This document shows positions 25,816 to 33,864 of a DNA stretch of 39,221 nucleotides, piece after piece. The translations under genes were made by a program, and so were the position numbers. Source of the stretch: Planktothrix serta PCC 8927 (GTDB lineage: Bacteria; Cyanobacteriota; Cyanobacteriia; Cyanobacteriales; Microcoleaceae); contig NZ_LR734855.1 of NCBI RefSeq assembly GCF_900010725.2, positions 53,929-93,149 on the forward strand. Reading direction: 5' to 3'. How positions within the stretch are numbered: the stretch's first letter is position 1; each line of letters opens with the position of its first letter. The notes beneath the pieces were generated by a model that was not told the DNA's origin, ran no database searches, and saw only the letters and a program-made list of their open reading frames with translations.

Positions 25816-27243
25816 TTAAGTTGTCTCTGGGGATGGCGTTTCAGTTTTAAACACAATTCGCAGTAACGGAGGCGCTAAGAATGTGGTGATGATCACCATG
25901 AGAATAATCGCCACATCCAAAGCCGGAGATAATGCACCACTGGCGGAACCAACGGCGGCAAATACTAATCCGACTTCTCCTCGCGGAATCATCCCAACGC
26001 CAATTCCTAAACGATTGATGTTATCCAAACCAAACACCCCCCAACCGGCGGCGATTTTGCCCACAATAGCAACTACAATCAAAAACAGAGCAATAATTAA
26101 TCCTTCCCGATTTTCAGGAATTGCTGGGTTGAGAACACCTAAATTTGTTTTTGCCCCAACTGCTACAAAAAACACCGGGACAATCACATCAGCAATGGGT
26201 TTAATTAATTCCTCTAACTCTCTGCCTGGTTCCGTTTCATCTAACACTAACCCCGCCGCAAAAGCCCCTAAAATTGCTTCTAGGTGAATTGCGCCACCGA
26301 TATAGGCTAATAGCAGGGCCAAAATTAACGCCGGAACTACAACCCGACCGCGGGTTTTAAATTGGGAAGCCAGGGCAACAAAAGTCCCGTTGAAAAACTT
26401 CCCTAAAACAATCGCACCAACAATAAAAACACTGGCACTAATAATCAAATAAATGATATTAGCAATATCAATTTCACCTGTTTTTGCCAAACTCGCAACC
26501 ACAGCTAAAATCAGAATTCCTAACACATCATCAATTACCGCCGCACCCAAAATAATCTGACCTTCTTGGGTAGACAAACAACCAATTTCCGATAAAACCC
26601 TAGAAGTAATTCCGATACTGGTAGCTGTCAACGCCGCACCCGCAAAAACCGCCGGAATTACAGGAACATGGAAAATGGCAATCAGTCCCACTGTTCCAGC
26701 AATAAAGGGAACAACAACCCCTAAACAAGCCACAATAAAGGCTTGAATGCCGACAGCCAGCAGTTGTTCAATATTGGATTCTAAGCCAATTTCAAACAAC
26801 AGAATAATTACACCGAGTTCAGATAAAATCTCTAAAACTTCGCTTTGAGATTTAAACGTTGCTTCTGCCGCATCGGGACTTAACCCTGCGGTTGTTTCCA
26901 AAATACTCATAATCAGAGAGTGAGAACTATCGATCCCCCCTTCTGGAAAAACCACTAAATGCAGGGCAGAAACCCCAATAACTACTCCTCCGAGTAATTC
27001 TCCGAGAACTGGAGGAAACCCTAACCAGTTGGCAAATTCTCCCCCCGCTTTACTGGCTACAAAAATCGCCACTAAACTGAGCAGAACCCCCAGTAATACC
27101 ATTGTTGATTCTGCTTCAACAGGAGGACAAGCTTCTGTTGCGACTCCCAAAATCGGTAACAACCTCGATCCCAAACTTGAGAACATCGAGTCTAGTGAGA
27201 AAACCCCTGCAACTAGATCCACAGTTAACCCCACATAACTCAT
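25816..27243 (-). CDS. CPA2 cation:proton antiporter (NhaS3-like)
   Basis: 475-residue membrane protein with about 12-13 helices of the CPA2 family. Signatures: GFPPVLGELLGGVVIG, LSELGVIILLFEIGLES, TATSIGITSRVLSEIG and the proton/cation-binding pair of aspartates in LGAAVIDDVLGILILA, then FAAGLVLDE and MIPRGEVGLVFA. Two adjacent aspartates are usual for electrogenic Na+/H+ exchangers. Similar cyanobacterial proteins (Synechocystis NhaS3) work in the thylakoid membrane; orthology is inferred, not tested. Long Ser/Cys-containing N-terminal extension of about 45 residues before the first core helix. Convergent with the kinase pair, 30 bp apart. Confidence 0.9.
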   Translation of the reverse strand: MSYVGLTVDLVAGVFSLDSMFSSLGSRLLPILGVATEACPPVEAESTMVLLGVLLSLVAIFVASKAGGEFANWLGFPPVLGELLGGVVIGVSALHLVVFPEGGIDSSHSLIMSILETTAGLSPDAAEATFKSQSEVLEILSELGVIILLFEIGLESNIEQLLAVGIQAFIVACLGVVVPFIAGTVGLIAIFHVPVIPAVFAGAALTATSIGITSRVLSEIGCLSTQEGQIILGAAVIDDVLGILILAVVASLAKTGEIDIANIIYLIISASVFIVGAIVLGKFFNGTFVALASQFKTRGRVVVPALILALLLAYIGGAIHLEAILGAFAAGLVLDETEPGRELEELIKPIADVIVPVFFVAVGAKTNLGVLNPAIPENREGLIIALFLIVVAIVGKIAAGWGVFGLDNINRLGIGVGMIPRGEVGLVFAAVGSASGALSPALDVAIILMVIITTFLAPPLLRIVFKTETPSPETT

Positions 27244-27297
27244 CCAGATTACTGTAACGAAAATAGACCCTGGGGGAAAGGGGGCAGGGAGAAGTAG

Positions 27298-27316
27298 GGG
27301 CGAGGTCTCCTCGCCC
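27298..27316. repeat. Hairpin repeat GGGCGAG/CTCGCCC
   Basis: GGGCGAG (27298-27304) pairs with CTCGCCC (27310-27316) around a 5-nt loop, preceded by GTAGG. It lies between the antiporter start and the amidase stop. It looks related to the GTAGGGGCGGG family by its first bases. Confidence 0.55.
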
Positions 27317-27381
27317 GACCCCTGTTAACCGACACCCCACTTAACAGCTCATGTTGCCTGTTCCACAATGTCAACAGCTAA

Positions 27382-27416
27382 CGGTCAACGGTCAACGGTC
27401 AACGGTCAACAGTCAA
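27382..27416. repeat. STRR heptamer array (CGGTCAA)5
   Basis: Four CGGTCAA and one CAGTCAA unit follow one another and the last unit contains the stop codon of the leftward amidase gene (TGA, 27413-27415). The gene end is thus made of repeat. Confidence 0.85.
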
Positions 27417-28225
27417 CTAAATACTCGATGTTTGAGGCTGGGCATTTGGCGACGGACTTGTTCAAGACGAACGGGATCAATTTCTGCGATCGCCACGCCG
27501 GGTTTATCTCCCGCATCAGCGAGAACCGCCCCCCAAGGATCAAGAATCATGGCATGACCATGAGTATTTCGACGACCATAATGACACCCGGTTTGAGCAG
27601 GTGCAATGACATAACAGGTATTTTCAATCGCTCTGGCTTTGAGGAGAACTTCCCAGTGATCCTTTCCCGTATAGGCAGTAAAAGCCGCCGGGACAAATAA
27701 AACTTCTGCTCCTAAGAGTGATAAGTGACGATAGAGTTCGGGAAATCGGACATCGTAACACACTGATAGTCCAAGATTTCCCAACACTGGGGAACGATAG
27801 ACCGGGGGTAAAACACTCCCAGCCATGACGGTGTTAGATTCCTGATAAGTATTGCCATCGGGCAAATTGACATCAAAGAGATGAACTTTCTGATAACGCG
27901 CTAATTCTTGACCATTGGCATCAATCAGCACCGCCGTATTGTAGACTTTACCATCTGTTGTGGGAACTGGAAAACCCCCGGCTAGAAGCGTAATTTGAAA
28001 CCGTTGGGCAATCGTTTTGAGAAATTTTTCGGTTTTTTGAGCAATAGTTTCAGCTTGCGCCAGTTTCTCGGCTTCTTCACCCATAAAGGGAAAATTCTCA
28101 GGCAAGCTAACTAACTCTGCTCCCTGATGAACTGCTAAATCAATCAGTTCTTCCGCCTCTGCTAGATTTTTGTCTAACCAAGGCGTACTGGTCATTTGAA
28201 TAGCCGCAGCAAGATAGGATTTCAT
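27413..28225 (-). CDS. Carbon-nitrogen hydrolase, Nit1-type amidase
   Basis: 270 aa nitrilase-superfamily enzyme with the full triad: E43 (SLPENFPFM), K113 (ARYQKVHLFDV) and C156 (LGLSVCYDVRFPELYR). VYNTAVLIDANG, LPDGNTYQES and the ENTCYVIAPAQTG strand fit the Nit1 / deaminated-glutathione amidase branch rather than true nitrilases. Reaction by family: hydrolysis of an amide such as deaminated glutathione to the acid and ammonia, a metabolite-repair role. ATG 28225 starts directly at MKSYLAAAIQMTS, a natural N-terminus. Its last codons and stop run into an STRR array. It is followed upstream (rightward) by psaJ. Confidence 0.9.
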   Translation of the reverse strand: MKSYLAAAIQMTSTPWLDKNLAEAEELIDLAVHQGAELVSLPENFPFMGEEAEKLAQAETIAQKTEKFLKTIAQRFQITLLAGGFPVPTTDGKVYNTAVLIDANGQELARYQKVHLFDVNLPDGNTYQESNTVMAGSVLPPVYRSPVLGNLGLSVCYDVRFPELYRHLSLLGAEVLFVPAAFTAYTGKDHWEVLLKARAIENTCYVIAPAQTGCHYGRRNTHGHAMILDPWGAVLADAGDKPGVAIAEIDPVRLEQVRRQMPSLKHRVFS

Positions 28226-28260
28226 TAAACAATATGTATCGACAATTTAAAAAGTCGGAA

Positions 28261-28377
28261 AAGAAGAGGAGCAGAGGGAGTAGAGGAGCAGGGGGAGTAG
28301 AGAAGATCAGTGATCCTTGACACTCCGCACTCCGCACCTCACACTCCGCACTCTTAGCCCGAAACCCGAAACCCGAT
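28261..28377. repeat. Cluster of purine-rich and STRR heptamer repeats
   Basis: A stretch of AGGAGCAGGGGGAGTAGA-type DNA (28261-28301) is followed by CACTCCG heptamers with one CACCTCA (28321-28353) and CCCGAAA heptamers (28359-28377). The last unit ends four bases before the psaJ stop. Nothing else is seen in the psaJ-amidase spacer. Confidence 0.8.
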
Positions 28378-28381
28378 TAAA

Positions 28382-28510
28382 TTACGGCATGGGGTGGAAG
28401 AGTAAATCGGGGAAAAAGCGATTAAATTCGATTAAAACTCCCGCCGTAAAAACGAACAAAGCCGCAGCTAAAACGGGTGCTGTTGAAAGATATTTGACGA
28501 AATACTGCAT
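28382..28510 (-). CDS. psaJ: Photosystem I reaction centre subunit IX
   Basis: A 42-residue protein too short for usual ORF limits. It reads [20 protein letters not shown] then [20 protein letters not shown] and ends MP; one membrane helix at about 12-28 and the PsaJ patterns [21 protein letters not shown]. PsaJ binds chlorophyll and stabilises PsaF in the thylakoid PSI. GGAG lies about 10 nt before the ATG. It lies 176 bp downstream of psaF on the same strand, the usual gene order, with two strong hairpins in between (28593-28613 and 28627-28656). Confidence 0.96.
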   Translation of the reverse strand: MQYFVKYLSTAPVLAAALFVFTAGVLIEFNRFFPDLLFHPMP

Positions 28511-28592
28511 GAATTTTTTCTCCTAAGTTTAGAACCGTGTGAACAACAATTAATCAGTTAAAAGAAAGCAGAATTCACAAAGATGATTGAAA

Positions 28593-28613
28593 CATAAACA
28601 ACGTTTGTTTATG
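28593..28613. promoter_or_regulatory. 21-bp palindrome between psaF and psaJ
   Basis: CATAAACAA (28593-28601) is the exact reverse complement of TTGTTTATG (28605-28613), with a 3-nt centre. It could be a mRNA hairpin that ends or protects the psaF transcript, or an operator. Which of these cannot be decided here. Confidence 0.5.
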
Positions 28614-28626
28614 GATGGATTAGAAA

Positions 28627-28656
28627 AAATTTAGGCGATAAATTCCACCTAAATTT
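28627..28656 (-). terminator. Terminator/attenuator after psaF
   Basis: On the minus-strand transcript AAATTTAGG (28656-28648) pairs with CCTAAATTT (28635-28627) over a 12-nt loop and the stem runs directly into a T6 tract. It lies 31 bp after the psaF stop and before psaJ, so it should end part of the psaF mRNA and lower psaJ relative to psaF. Confidence 0.7.
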
Positions 28657-28686
28657 TCCTCAATCTCTAAATGAGAATTCCACTTA

Positions 28687-29178
28687 TTAACGAGGTGAAA
28701 CGGTAATTTCGTTATCTTTAGCGAACATTTCACCTGTGGTGATTTCTTTCAACGCAGCTAACGGCCAAAGGAAGCCACTGAGCATATAGGTCAGGGCCAC
28801 AGGAACATCGATGATAATCTCTTTTTCTGCGGGATTTTCGCTCTTTTTAGCAGCTAGTAAATAAGAGCGACCTGCCCAACCAATCCATCCGGCAATATAC
28901 AGGAACAGAACGCTAGGAATTAAGAAATCTCCGGCATGAGCAAGGCTTCCATCTACGATTAAATGGGGTAAGCCATCTGCTTTACCACAGAGTTCTTGGG
29001 AATAGCGTTCAAAACGGGCTTTCGCTTGTGCCGGGTTAGCCGCAGAAGCGATAGAGGTTTTGGCCCGTTGCTGAAACACGGAAGATTCAGAGCAAGGAAC
29101 GAGGTTATAAGCTGAAGCTGCGGGAACAATGCTCATCCACAAGCCCAGGGCTAGAATAGCAGCCAACAATCGACGCAT
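28687..29178 (-). CDS. psaF: Photosystem I reaction centre subunit III (plastocyanin-docking)
   Basis: 163 aa. Sec-type signal at 1-23 ([23 protein letters not shown]), mature start [16 protein letters not shown], two luminal Cys (the second in [19 protein letters not shown]), then membrane helices at about 85-105 ([17 protein letters not shown]) and 128-145. PsaF helps plastocyanin/cytochrome c6 dock on the luminal side of PSI. ATG 29178 with AAAGGAA about 9 nt upstream. Divergent from tsaD, 237 bp apart. The leader has GTTACAAAA, one half of an HLR1-like (RpaB) site, but the second half is poor. Confidence 0.97.
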   Translation of the reverse strand: MRRLLAAILALGLWMSIVPAASAYNLVPCSESSVFQQRAKTSIASAANPAQAKARFERYSQELCGKADGLPHLIVDGSLAHAGDFLIPSVLFLYIAGWIGWAGRSYLLAAKKSENPAEKEIIIDVPVALTYMLSGFLWPLAALKEITTGEMFAKDNEITVSPR

Positions 29179-29415
29179 AGAAGTGTTTCCTTTTGTTACA
29201 AAACAATACGTTTTTTATCTTTTGAGTCTAGGGGGTTGCAAAGCACCTCCTCTTGACTCCATCAGACAAAGCGTTTGTTATCCCTCGAAGTGAGGTCAAA
29301 ACCCACGCAGAAAAATGGCGACTATTGGGTTCAGTTGTTCACTGTACCCAAAAAAATCTGCAATGATTAAGCTACTCAAAGTTAGCTCCAATCATTTCAT
29401 AAAATTTATCAGCCA

Positions 29416-30465
29416 ATGGCAACAGTTTTAGCAATTGAAACAAGTTGTGACGAAACCGGGGTCGCAATTGTAAAGAATCGTGAAGTTTTAAGCAATGTTG
29501 TGGCCTCTCAAATCGCCATTCATCACCCTTATGGGGGGGTTGTTCCCGAAGTTGCCTCCCGCCATCATTTAGAAATGGTTAATCCTGTTCTAAACGAAGC
29601 TTTAGAAACCGCAGGTTTAGACTGGTCAGTCATTGATGGAATTGCAGCCACCTGTGCCCCCGGACTGGTAGGAGCTTTATTAACGGGCATTACTGCCGCT
29701 AAAACCTTAGCCTTGGTGCATAATAAACCTTTTTTAGGCATTCATCACCTGGAAGGACATATTTATGCCAGCTATTTAACCGAACCTAGTCTCCAACCTC
29801 CGTTTTTATGTCTGTTGGTATCGGGAGGCCATACCAGTTTAATTCATGTTAAAGATTGTGGGGTCTATCAAATCTTGGGACACACCGTTGATGATGCGGC
29901 GGGGGAAGCTTTTGATAAAGTGGCTCGGTTATTAAATTTAGGATATCCTGGGGGGCCAATTATTGACCAATTAGCTACTCAAGGAAACCCCAAAGCCTTT
30001 GCATTACCTGAAGGAAAAATTTCTCTCCCGAATGGCGGCTATCATCCCTATCATTCTAGTTTTAGCGGGTTAAAAACGGCGGTGTTACGGTTGGTGCAAA
30101 CGTTACAAAAGTCAGAAAATACGCCGTTACCCGTTGCGGATATTGCGGCGAGTTTTCAAGATACCGTTGCTAAAAGTTTAACAAAACGGGCGATCGCTTG
30201 TGCGGTAGATTTTGGATTAGATACTATTGCTATTGGGGGAGGTGTAGCGGCAAATAGTGGGTTAAGAAACCATCTCCAAGAGGCAGCTAAACTTCACAAT
30301 TTGCGAGTATTATTTCCCCCTTTAAAATATTGTACCGATAACGCTGCCATGATTGCTTGTGCAGCTTCAGACCATCTGAGTCGAGGTCATATTTCACCCT
30401 TAACATTAGGGGCACAGTCCCGAATGTCGTTGGAAGATATGATGCTCTTGTACAACAGGGTCTAG
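29416..30465 (+). CDS. tsaD: tRNA N6-threonylcarbamoyladenosine transferase
   Basis: Kae1/Gcp/TsaD protein that transfers threonylcarbamoyl to A37 of ANN-decoding tRNAs, acting with TsaB/TsaE. 349 aa. Visible: [15 protein letters not shown], the metal motif H111-LEG-H115 ([10 protein letters not shown]), [29 protein letters not shown], and [13 protein letters not shown]. All expected residues are present. It is divergent from psaF, a neighbourhood I recall from other cyanobacteria. It ends 17 bp from the convergent rnc stop. No clear Shine-Dalgarno is seen before the ATG. Confidence 0.97.
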   Translation: MATVLAIETSCDETGVAIVKNREVLSNVVASQIAIHHPYGGVVPEVASRHHLEMVNPVLNEALETAGLDWSVIDGIAATCAPGLVGALLTGITAAKTLALVHNKPFLGIHHLEGHIYASYLTEPSLQPPFLCLLVSGGHTSLIHVKDCGVYQILGHTVDDAAGEAFDKVARLLNLGYPGGPIIDQLATQGNPKAFALPEGKISLPNGGYHPYHSSFSGLKTAVLRLVQTLQKSENTPLPVADIAASFQDTVAKSLTKRAIACAVDFGLDTIAIGGGVAANSGLRNHLQEAAKLHNLRVLFPPLKYCTDNAAMIACAASDHLSRGHISPLTLGAQSRMSLEDMMLLYNRV

Positions 30466-30482
30466 GATGCGTCATCACCTGA

Positions 30483-31181
30483 TTACAACAAACCCAACTT
30501 TTGCAGGGCTACCTCTGCGGCTTTTTTTTCGGAGTCCTGTTTTCGGCGTCCTTTTCCATAGCCATATACTTTGTCCCTAACACAGACTTCTGTACAAAAT
30601 TCCTTAGCGTGATCTGGCCCAGATTCTTCGACCACATAATATTTCGGGTTTTCACCGTATTGCGCTAAAGCCCATTGTTGAAAGCGGTTTTTACAGTCAA
30701 TTAGGGTTTGGGGTGTTGTTTCTGTTTGCGGAAATACAATTTCATTAGCAACGGCTGAAAATAAGGGATGAATAAATTCTCGAACTGTATCAATATTGGT
30801 ATCTAAATAAAAAGCCCCAATATAGGCTTCAAAGGCATCACTGAGTAAGGCAGGATTTGTGCGTCCGCCATCTCGAATAGCACCCTTTCCTAGGCGCAGT
30901 AATGCCCCTAAATCAAATTGAATGGCAAATTTAGCCAGTTGTTTTTCATCGACTAGCAGTGACCGTAAGCGAGTCATATTTGCCTCACTCATTTTAGCCA
31001 TATCTTCGGGATAGCGCTTTTTAAATAGCAATTCTCCGACTAAAAATCCTAAAACAGCATCCCCTAAAAATTCTAATCGTTCATTGTCTTCTCCTGAATT
31101 AGAATGTTCATTAATATAGGAACGATGGGTGAGGGCTTGTAGTCGCAATTGTTCGTTTTTAATTTCTGGCAGTTTTGTCAT
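30483..31181 (-). CDS. rnc: Ribonuclease III
   Basis: 232 aa double-stranded RNA endonuclease for rRNA and mRNA processing. The catalytic signature NERLEFLGDAVLGFLVGELLF (E and D of the metal site) is at about 30-50, preceded by ALTHRSYINEHSN; the C-terminal dsRNA-binding domain (CKNRFQQWAL, YGYGKGRRKQDSEKKAAEVAL) is complete. I start at ATG 31181 (MTKLPEIKN); a TTG at 31217 would add 12 residues translated from a MITE-like repeat that begins 5 bp upstream, so the extension is not real. No Shine-Dalgarno. Convergent with tsaD. Confidence 0.96.
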   Translation of the reverse strand: MTKLPEIKNEQLRLQALTHRSYINEHSNSGEDNERLEFLGDAVLGFLVGELLFKKRYPEDMAKMSEANMTRLRSLLVDEKQLAKFAIQFDLGALLRLGKGAIRDGGRTNPALLSDAFEAYIGAFYLDTNIDTVREFIHPLFSAVANEIVFPQTETTPQTLIDCKNRFQQWALAQYGENPKYYVVEESGPDHAKEFCTEVCVRDKVYGYGKGRRKQDSEKKAAEVALQKLGLL

Positions 31182-31186
31182 AATTA

Positions 31187-31316
31187 TATAGCAATTCGTG
31201 TAGGATTTGTGACTCAATACTGTAGGGGTTTGGTTTCCAAACCCAACCCCAAAAAACGGTTTGGATTGACATCACCCCTACAATAAAATATTACAACCTT
31301 GGTGCAGATTGCTATA
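31187..31316. mobile_element. 130-bp MITE-like element with TA-flanked terminal inverted repeats
   Basis: TATAGCAAT (31187-31195) is the exact reverse complement of ATTGCTATA (31308-31316). Taking TAGCAAT as the true end, TA is duplicated at both sides, like the target duplication of IS630/Tc1-type transposons. Inside, TGTAGGGGT and ACCCCTACA form inner arms and GTTTGG-TTTC-CAAAC is a further hairpin. No coding capacity. Confidence 0.65.
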
Positions 31317-31347
31317 TCGGATTAAAGCGATCGCAATTTTTCTCAAC

Positions 31348-32118
31348 TCAGACTAAAATCAACTCTCCATTACAATTTTTTTGAATAATTCCCTCCTGAA
31401 TTACTGCTTCTACAAATTTACCGAATTTAGAAAAAATCTTTCCATCAGGTTTGCCAATGGATAAAACTTTTTTATCCCCTGAAAGTCGCGGATGCTTTTT
31501 GATTAAACTACCCATTAAAGCAAGAGTAGCTTTTTTTCCTTTTGCTTGAACGGTTTTAATCAAGTCAATTAGACATTTTTTAGCTTCTTCATAAGAAATA
31601 ATAGCGGGATAATCTAGTTTTTCTGGAGTTCCCTGATTGAGATTTCCAAAGGCTATTACTTCATTGATATGATAGGCTTTATCAACAGCTTTTTTCAATG
31701 TTTTACTAACATTACAACCATGAATCAATATCACTTTTTTCCCTGACTGTTGTAACTCTTTAACTAAGGGTAAAAAATCTTTATCCCCTGTAATTAAAAT
31801 TACAATTTCAATGCTGCTATCTGGCGTTGTATCATTTCTGCCATCTCGAAAAATCTTCTTGTCAACTGCATTTTTTTCTCTTGAAGGAACATGAATTATT
31901 GTAACGTCTTCTTCCTGATCGAGAGCCTGTGCAAATCGATCATTCTCATTCCTCCAGTTAGAATAAACTTTTATAATAAATTTATAACCTTTTTGATTGA
32001 ACAATTGATCCAAAAGTTTAATTAACCCTTGAATAAATTGTTTAAATTTTTCAGCATAAGTCCGAACATTTTGAAAATCCCCATAAATTGCTACACGACT
32101 TTCCAAGCAAGGTTTCAT
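31348..32118 (-). CDS. NYN (PIN-like nuclease) domain protein
   Basis: 256 aa, Lys-rich. The N-terminal NYN/LabA-like fold shows D14 and N17 (IYGDFQNVRTY) and a second acidic cluster in VILITGDKDFLPLVKEL followed by the GKKVILIHG strand, all expected of the PIN-like metal nuclease superfamily. Residues 170-256 (TLALMGSLIKKHPRLSGDKK, FSKFGKFVEAVIQEGIIQ) look like a winged-helix OST-HTH/LOTUS-type RNA-binding module. Probably a ribonuclease or RNA-binding protein. ATG 32118 has AGGAG 8 nt upstream. Monocistronic. Substrate unknown. Confidence 0.85.
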   Translation of the reverse strand: MKPCLESRVAIYGDFQNVRTYAEKFKQFIQGLIKLLDQLFNQKGYKFIIKVYSNWRNENDRFAQALDQEEDVTIIHVPSREKNAVDKKIFRDGRNDTTPDSSIEIVILITGDKDFLPLVKELQQSGKKVILIHGCNVSKTLKKAVDKAYHINEVIAFGNLNQGTPEKLDYPAIISYEEAKKCLIDLIKTVQAKGKKATLALMGSLIKKHPRLSGDKKVLSIGKPDGKIFSKFGKFVEAVIQEGIIQKNCNGELILV

Positions 32119-32750
32119 AACGAGCTCCTAATTTGTTTTTCATGAATTAGACGCCTAGCATTAATAAAGCTTGTAATTCTAACCCTTCAGACCTTTTGCG
32201 TGAATTAAAGAATACTCCCCATTTCCAAGTCCAAAACAGAACTCGAAAACCAGCACTTTCAGCGCAATGTCTAAACTATTGAATTAAAACCCTTAGTTTT
32301 GAGTGTTTTTGGCTAAAGTCTCAAGGATCGGAGTCAAAAATATAGAAAGAGGCAACAGACAGAAGACAAGAGATAGGAGTAAAACGCTTAACAATTAAGA
32401 ATCACAGCCCTCATTAATGTCCTAACTGCATTGGCAACTGCTATATTTTTGATTCCGATCAATGAGGCAGAAGTCAATTTCCGACTCAATGCCAGGTAAC
32501 TCTACTATAATCAAGCCATCTGAAATTGTCAAGTATTTTTTGGGGATTTAGGTTAAGGATGATAAGTTTAAACTCCAACAGAGTTACTCATCCCTTGTTG
32601 GAGTCTAAAAACTTGTTATACAGGTAGAGTGTGCAAAAACTAGGCTTGATTTTAAGAAAAACCCAGTTTTTGAACGCTATTTCAAACAGAAGCCTTTTTC
32701 TTAAAACACCTAAGTTTAATCTAAATTAGATCAAACTTCACCTCCCCAGA
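32119..32750. other. Gene-free region rich in inverted repeats
   Basis: No ORF with coding character. Contents: the long inverted-repeat element at 32320-32466 (separate entry); ACTCCAACA (32572-32580)/TGTTGGAGT (32596-32604), a perfect 9-bp stem; AAAAACTAGG (32635-32644)/CCCAGTTTTT (32662-32671); and a near-perfect 23-bp palindrome GTTTAATCTAA...ATTAGATCAAAC at 32714-32736 just after the KGG gene. The last two could end the KGG transcript. Confidence 0.6.
32320..32466. mobile_element. 147-bp inverted-repeat (MITE-like) element
   Basis: Long arms: CTCA-AG-GATCGGAGTCAAAAATATAG (32320-32345) against the reverse complement of 32441-32466, matching at 23 of 26 positions, with a perfect 12-bp inner core TCAAAAATATAG/CTATATTTTTGA. 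The centre contains AGACAGAAGACAAGAGATAGGAG-like heptamer-style DNA and a minus-strand GTTAGGACAT...TATAGCAG pair shared with 3083-3113. No ORF. Confidence 0.65.
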
Positions 32751-33038
32751 TTATGAATTTTCACCATTATCATTATCTTTTTCATTATCTTTTTCATTAT
32801 CTTTTTCATTATCATTATCTTTTTTGTGGCTATTTTTACCGCCTTTGCGTCCAATAGCAGCCATGTGTTCCCGATCTTGGCTCACTGCTTTACCGCCTTT
32901 GCGTCCAGCTTCTCTGGCTTCTTCAGGAGTAAATTCATGAGCGCGTCCTGACTCATGGGCTGCTTTACCGCCTTTGCTGGCAATCTCGCGTTGTTTTTCT
33001 TCATCCATGGAAGCAAATCCACGTTTTTCTGTAGCCAT
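32751..33038 (-). CDS. KGG-repeat stress protein (con-10/GsiB type)
   Basis: 95 residues, very hydrophilic. Three stress-induced KGG repeats: REIASKGGKAAHESGRAHEF, AREAGRKGGKAVSQDREHMA and AAIGRKGGKNSH, preceded by GFASMDEEKQ. The family is disordered and hydrophilic and is induced by desiccation, salt or general stress in several bacteria and in fungi (con-10). The tail is simple DNDNEKDNEKDNEKDNDN, encoded by 12-bp repeats TTTTCATTATCT (plus strand), probably variable in number. Start ATG 33038 with AGGAG 8 nt upstream; an earlier in-frame start (33074) is unlikely. Confidence 0.9.
   Translation of the reverse strand: MATEKRGFASMDEEKQREIASKGGKAAHESGRAHEFTPEEAREAGRKGGKAVSQDREHMAAIGRKGGKNSHKKDNDNEKDNEKDNEKDNDNGENS
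32767..32825. repeat. 12-bp coding minisatellite in the KGG gene tail
   Basis: Units of TTTTCATTATCT repeat about four times with a shorter CATTAT unit at each end, encoding NEKD/ND steps. Units are multiples of three, so copy-number change keeps the frame. Confidence 0.8.
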
Positions 33039-33501
33039 GATTTTCTCCTTATCTTTTATTGAGTGGCTAAACACTACTGTATCTCTGTAATTAACGTTTA
33101 CCTTCTACCAGAAGATAGAGTTAACTTCTTTCACTAATAAACTGAAAGATAGAATAATTTATCAGTCAACTTTTCCCTTCGTCAACCGCCAATAACCCCT
33201 AGAAACTGGCTATTCTCACGAATTTTATAAGTTTAGCGATGAATCCCCCATTTAACCTCAATAAAATAGGCGATTCTTTGGCTTCCTCATAGACAGCCCC
33301 AAGGAGTGATTAAAGGATTGAGATAGAGCCGAGGGTTTATACTATTAATGGTAGCATTTCTGATTCCATTTATGTCAAATGCTGTACATATTCAATGAAT
33401 AGGGGATAATCTCAGACTTGAGAATCCTTGATCCCCTAGAAAATATCCCTCCTCAATTGCGATCGCCCTTAATTTAAACCGGGCTAATTTTCTCTCCTTC
33501 C
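33039..33501. other. Intergenic region upstream of the KGG gene
   Basis: About 460 bp with the KGG promoter presumably near 33050-33150. CTTCT/AGAAG (33100-33112 region) forms a small hairpin flanked by GTTAAC-like words. A HIP1 site is at about 33460. I see no gene or RNA signature. Confidence 0.4.
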
Positions 33502-33861
33502 CTAATAAACAATGGTATAAAATAAATCTTTCATTTTTTCCTTTCCCACTTGGGCAAATAATTCATCAATAGAACTCGCATCTGCAATTAAATGACCTTT
33601 TTCTAACGCTACCCATCTCCCTCGATAATTTTGACGATGCTGAATCACCCAATTGAGATTCAGAGGATTATCAGGATTAGGGGTAAGTTGATGAAACGGC
33701 AAATTTGAAGAGGCTAAAATTCGAGCATAGCGTTGAATTTTATCATGATTAGGATAATCTTGACTCGCTTGGGCAGAGAGAGTTTTAGCTTGATTAAAAT
33801 TCCCTTGACTTAAAGCCCAATCCATCGCTCGAATTAATGCTTCTGGAGTATCAGAATTCAT
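33502..33861 (-). CDS. Small hypothetical protein, DUF5678-like C-terminus
   Basis: 119 aa from ATG 33861 (MNSDTPEALIRAMDWALSQG). N-terminal helical half (about 5-45, SQGNFNQAKTLSAQASQDYP, possibly one TPR-like helix pair) and a C-terminal YRGRWVALEKGHLIADASSIDELFAQV that resembles the DUF5678 pattern (Y-G-W-VAL..G.VI). Function unknown. The longer reading from TTG 33891 would translate a heptamer repeat. It begins 33 bp after the trmD stop on the same strand, so likely co-transcribed with trmD. Confidence 0.65.
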   Translation of the reverse strand: MNSDTPEALIRAMDWALSQGNFNQAKTLSAQASQDYPNHDKIQRYARILASSNLPFHQLTPNPDNPLNLNWVIQHRQNYRGRWVALEKGHLIADASSIDELFAQVGKEKMKDLFYTIVY

Positions 33862-33864
33862 GCT

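Noticed and set aside
25883-26287. A 134-aa plus-strand ORF within the antiporter gene
   Set aside because: Antisense shadow; low-complexity Ala/Thr/Asn/Pro composition follows from the opposite-strand membrane protein codons.
29190-29220. HLR1 (RpaB) site at psaF
   Set aside because: One half (GTTACAAAA) fits, but the second half at the right spacing is poor, and it lies too close to the start codon.
31182-31217. RNase III start at TTG 31217
   Set aside because: Extension lies in the MITE-like repeat and has no counterpart in RNase III.
31187-32466. Insertion sequence or prophage
   Set aside because: No transposase, integrase or structural phage gene anywhere in the window; only small non-coding inverted repeats.
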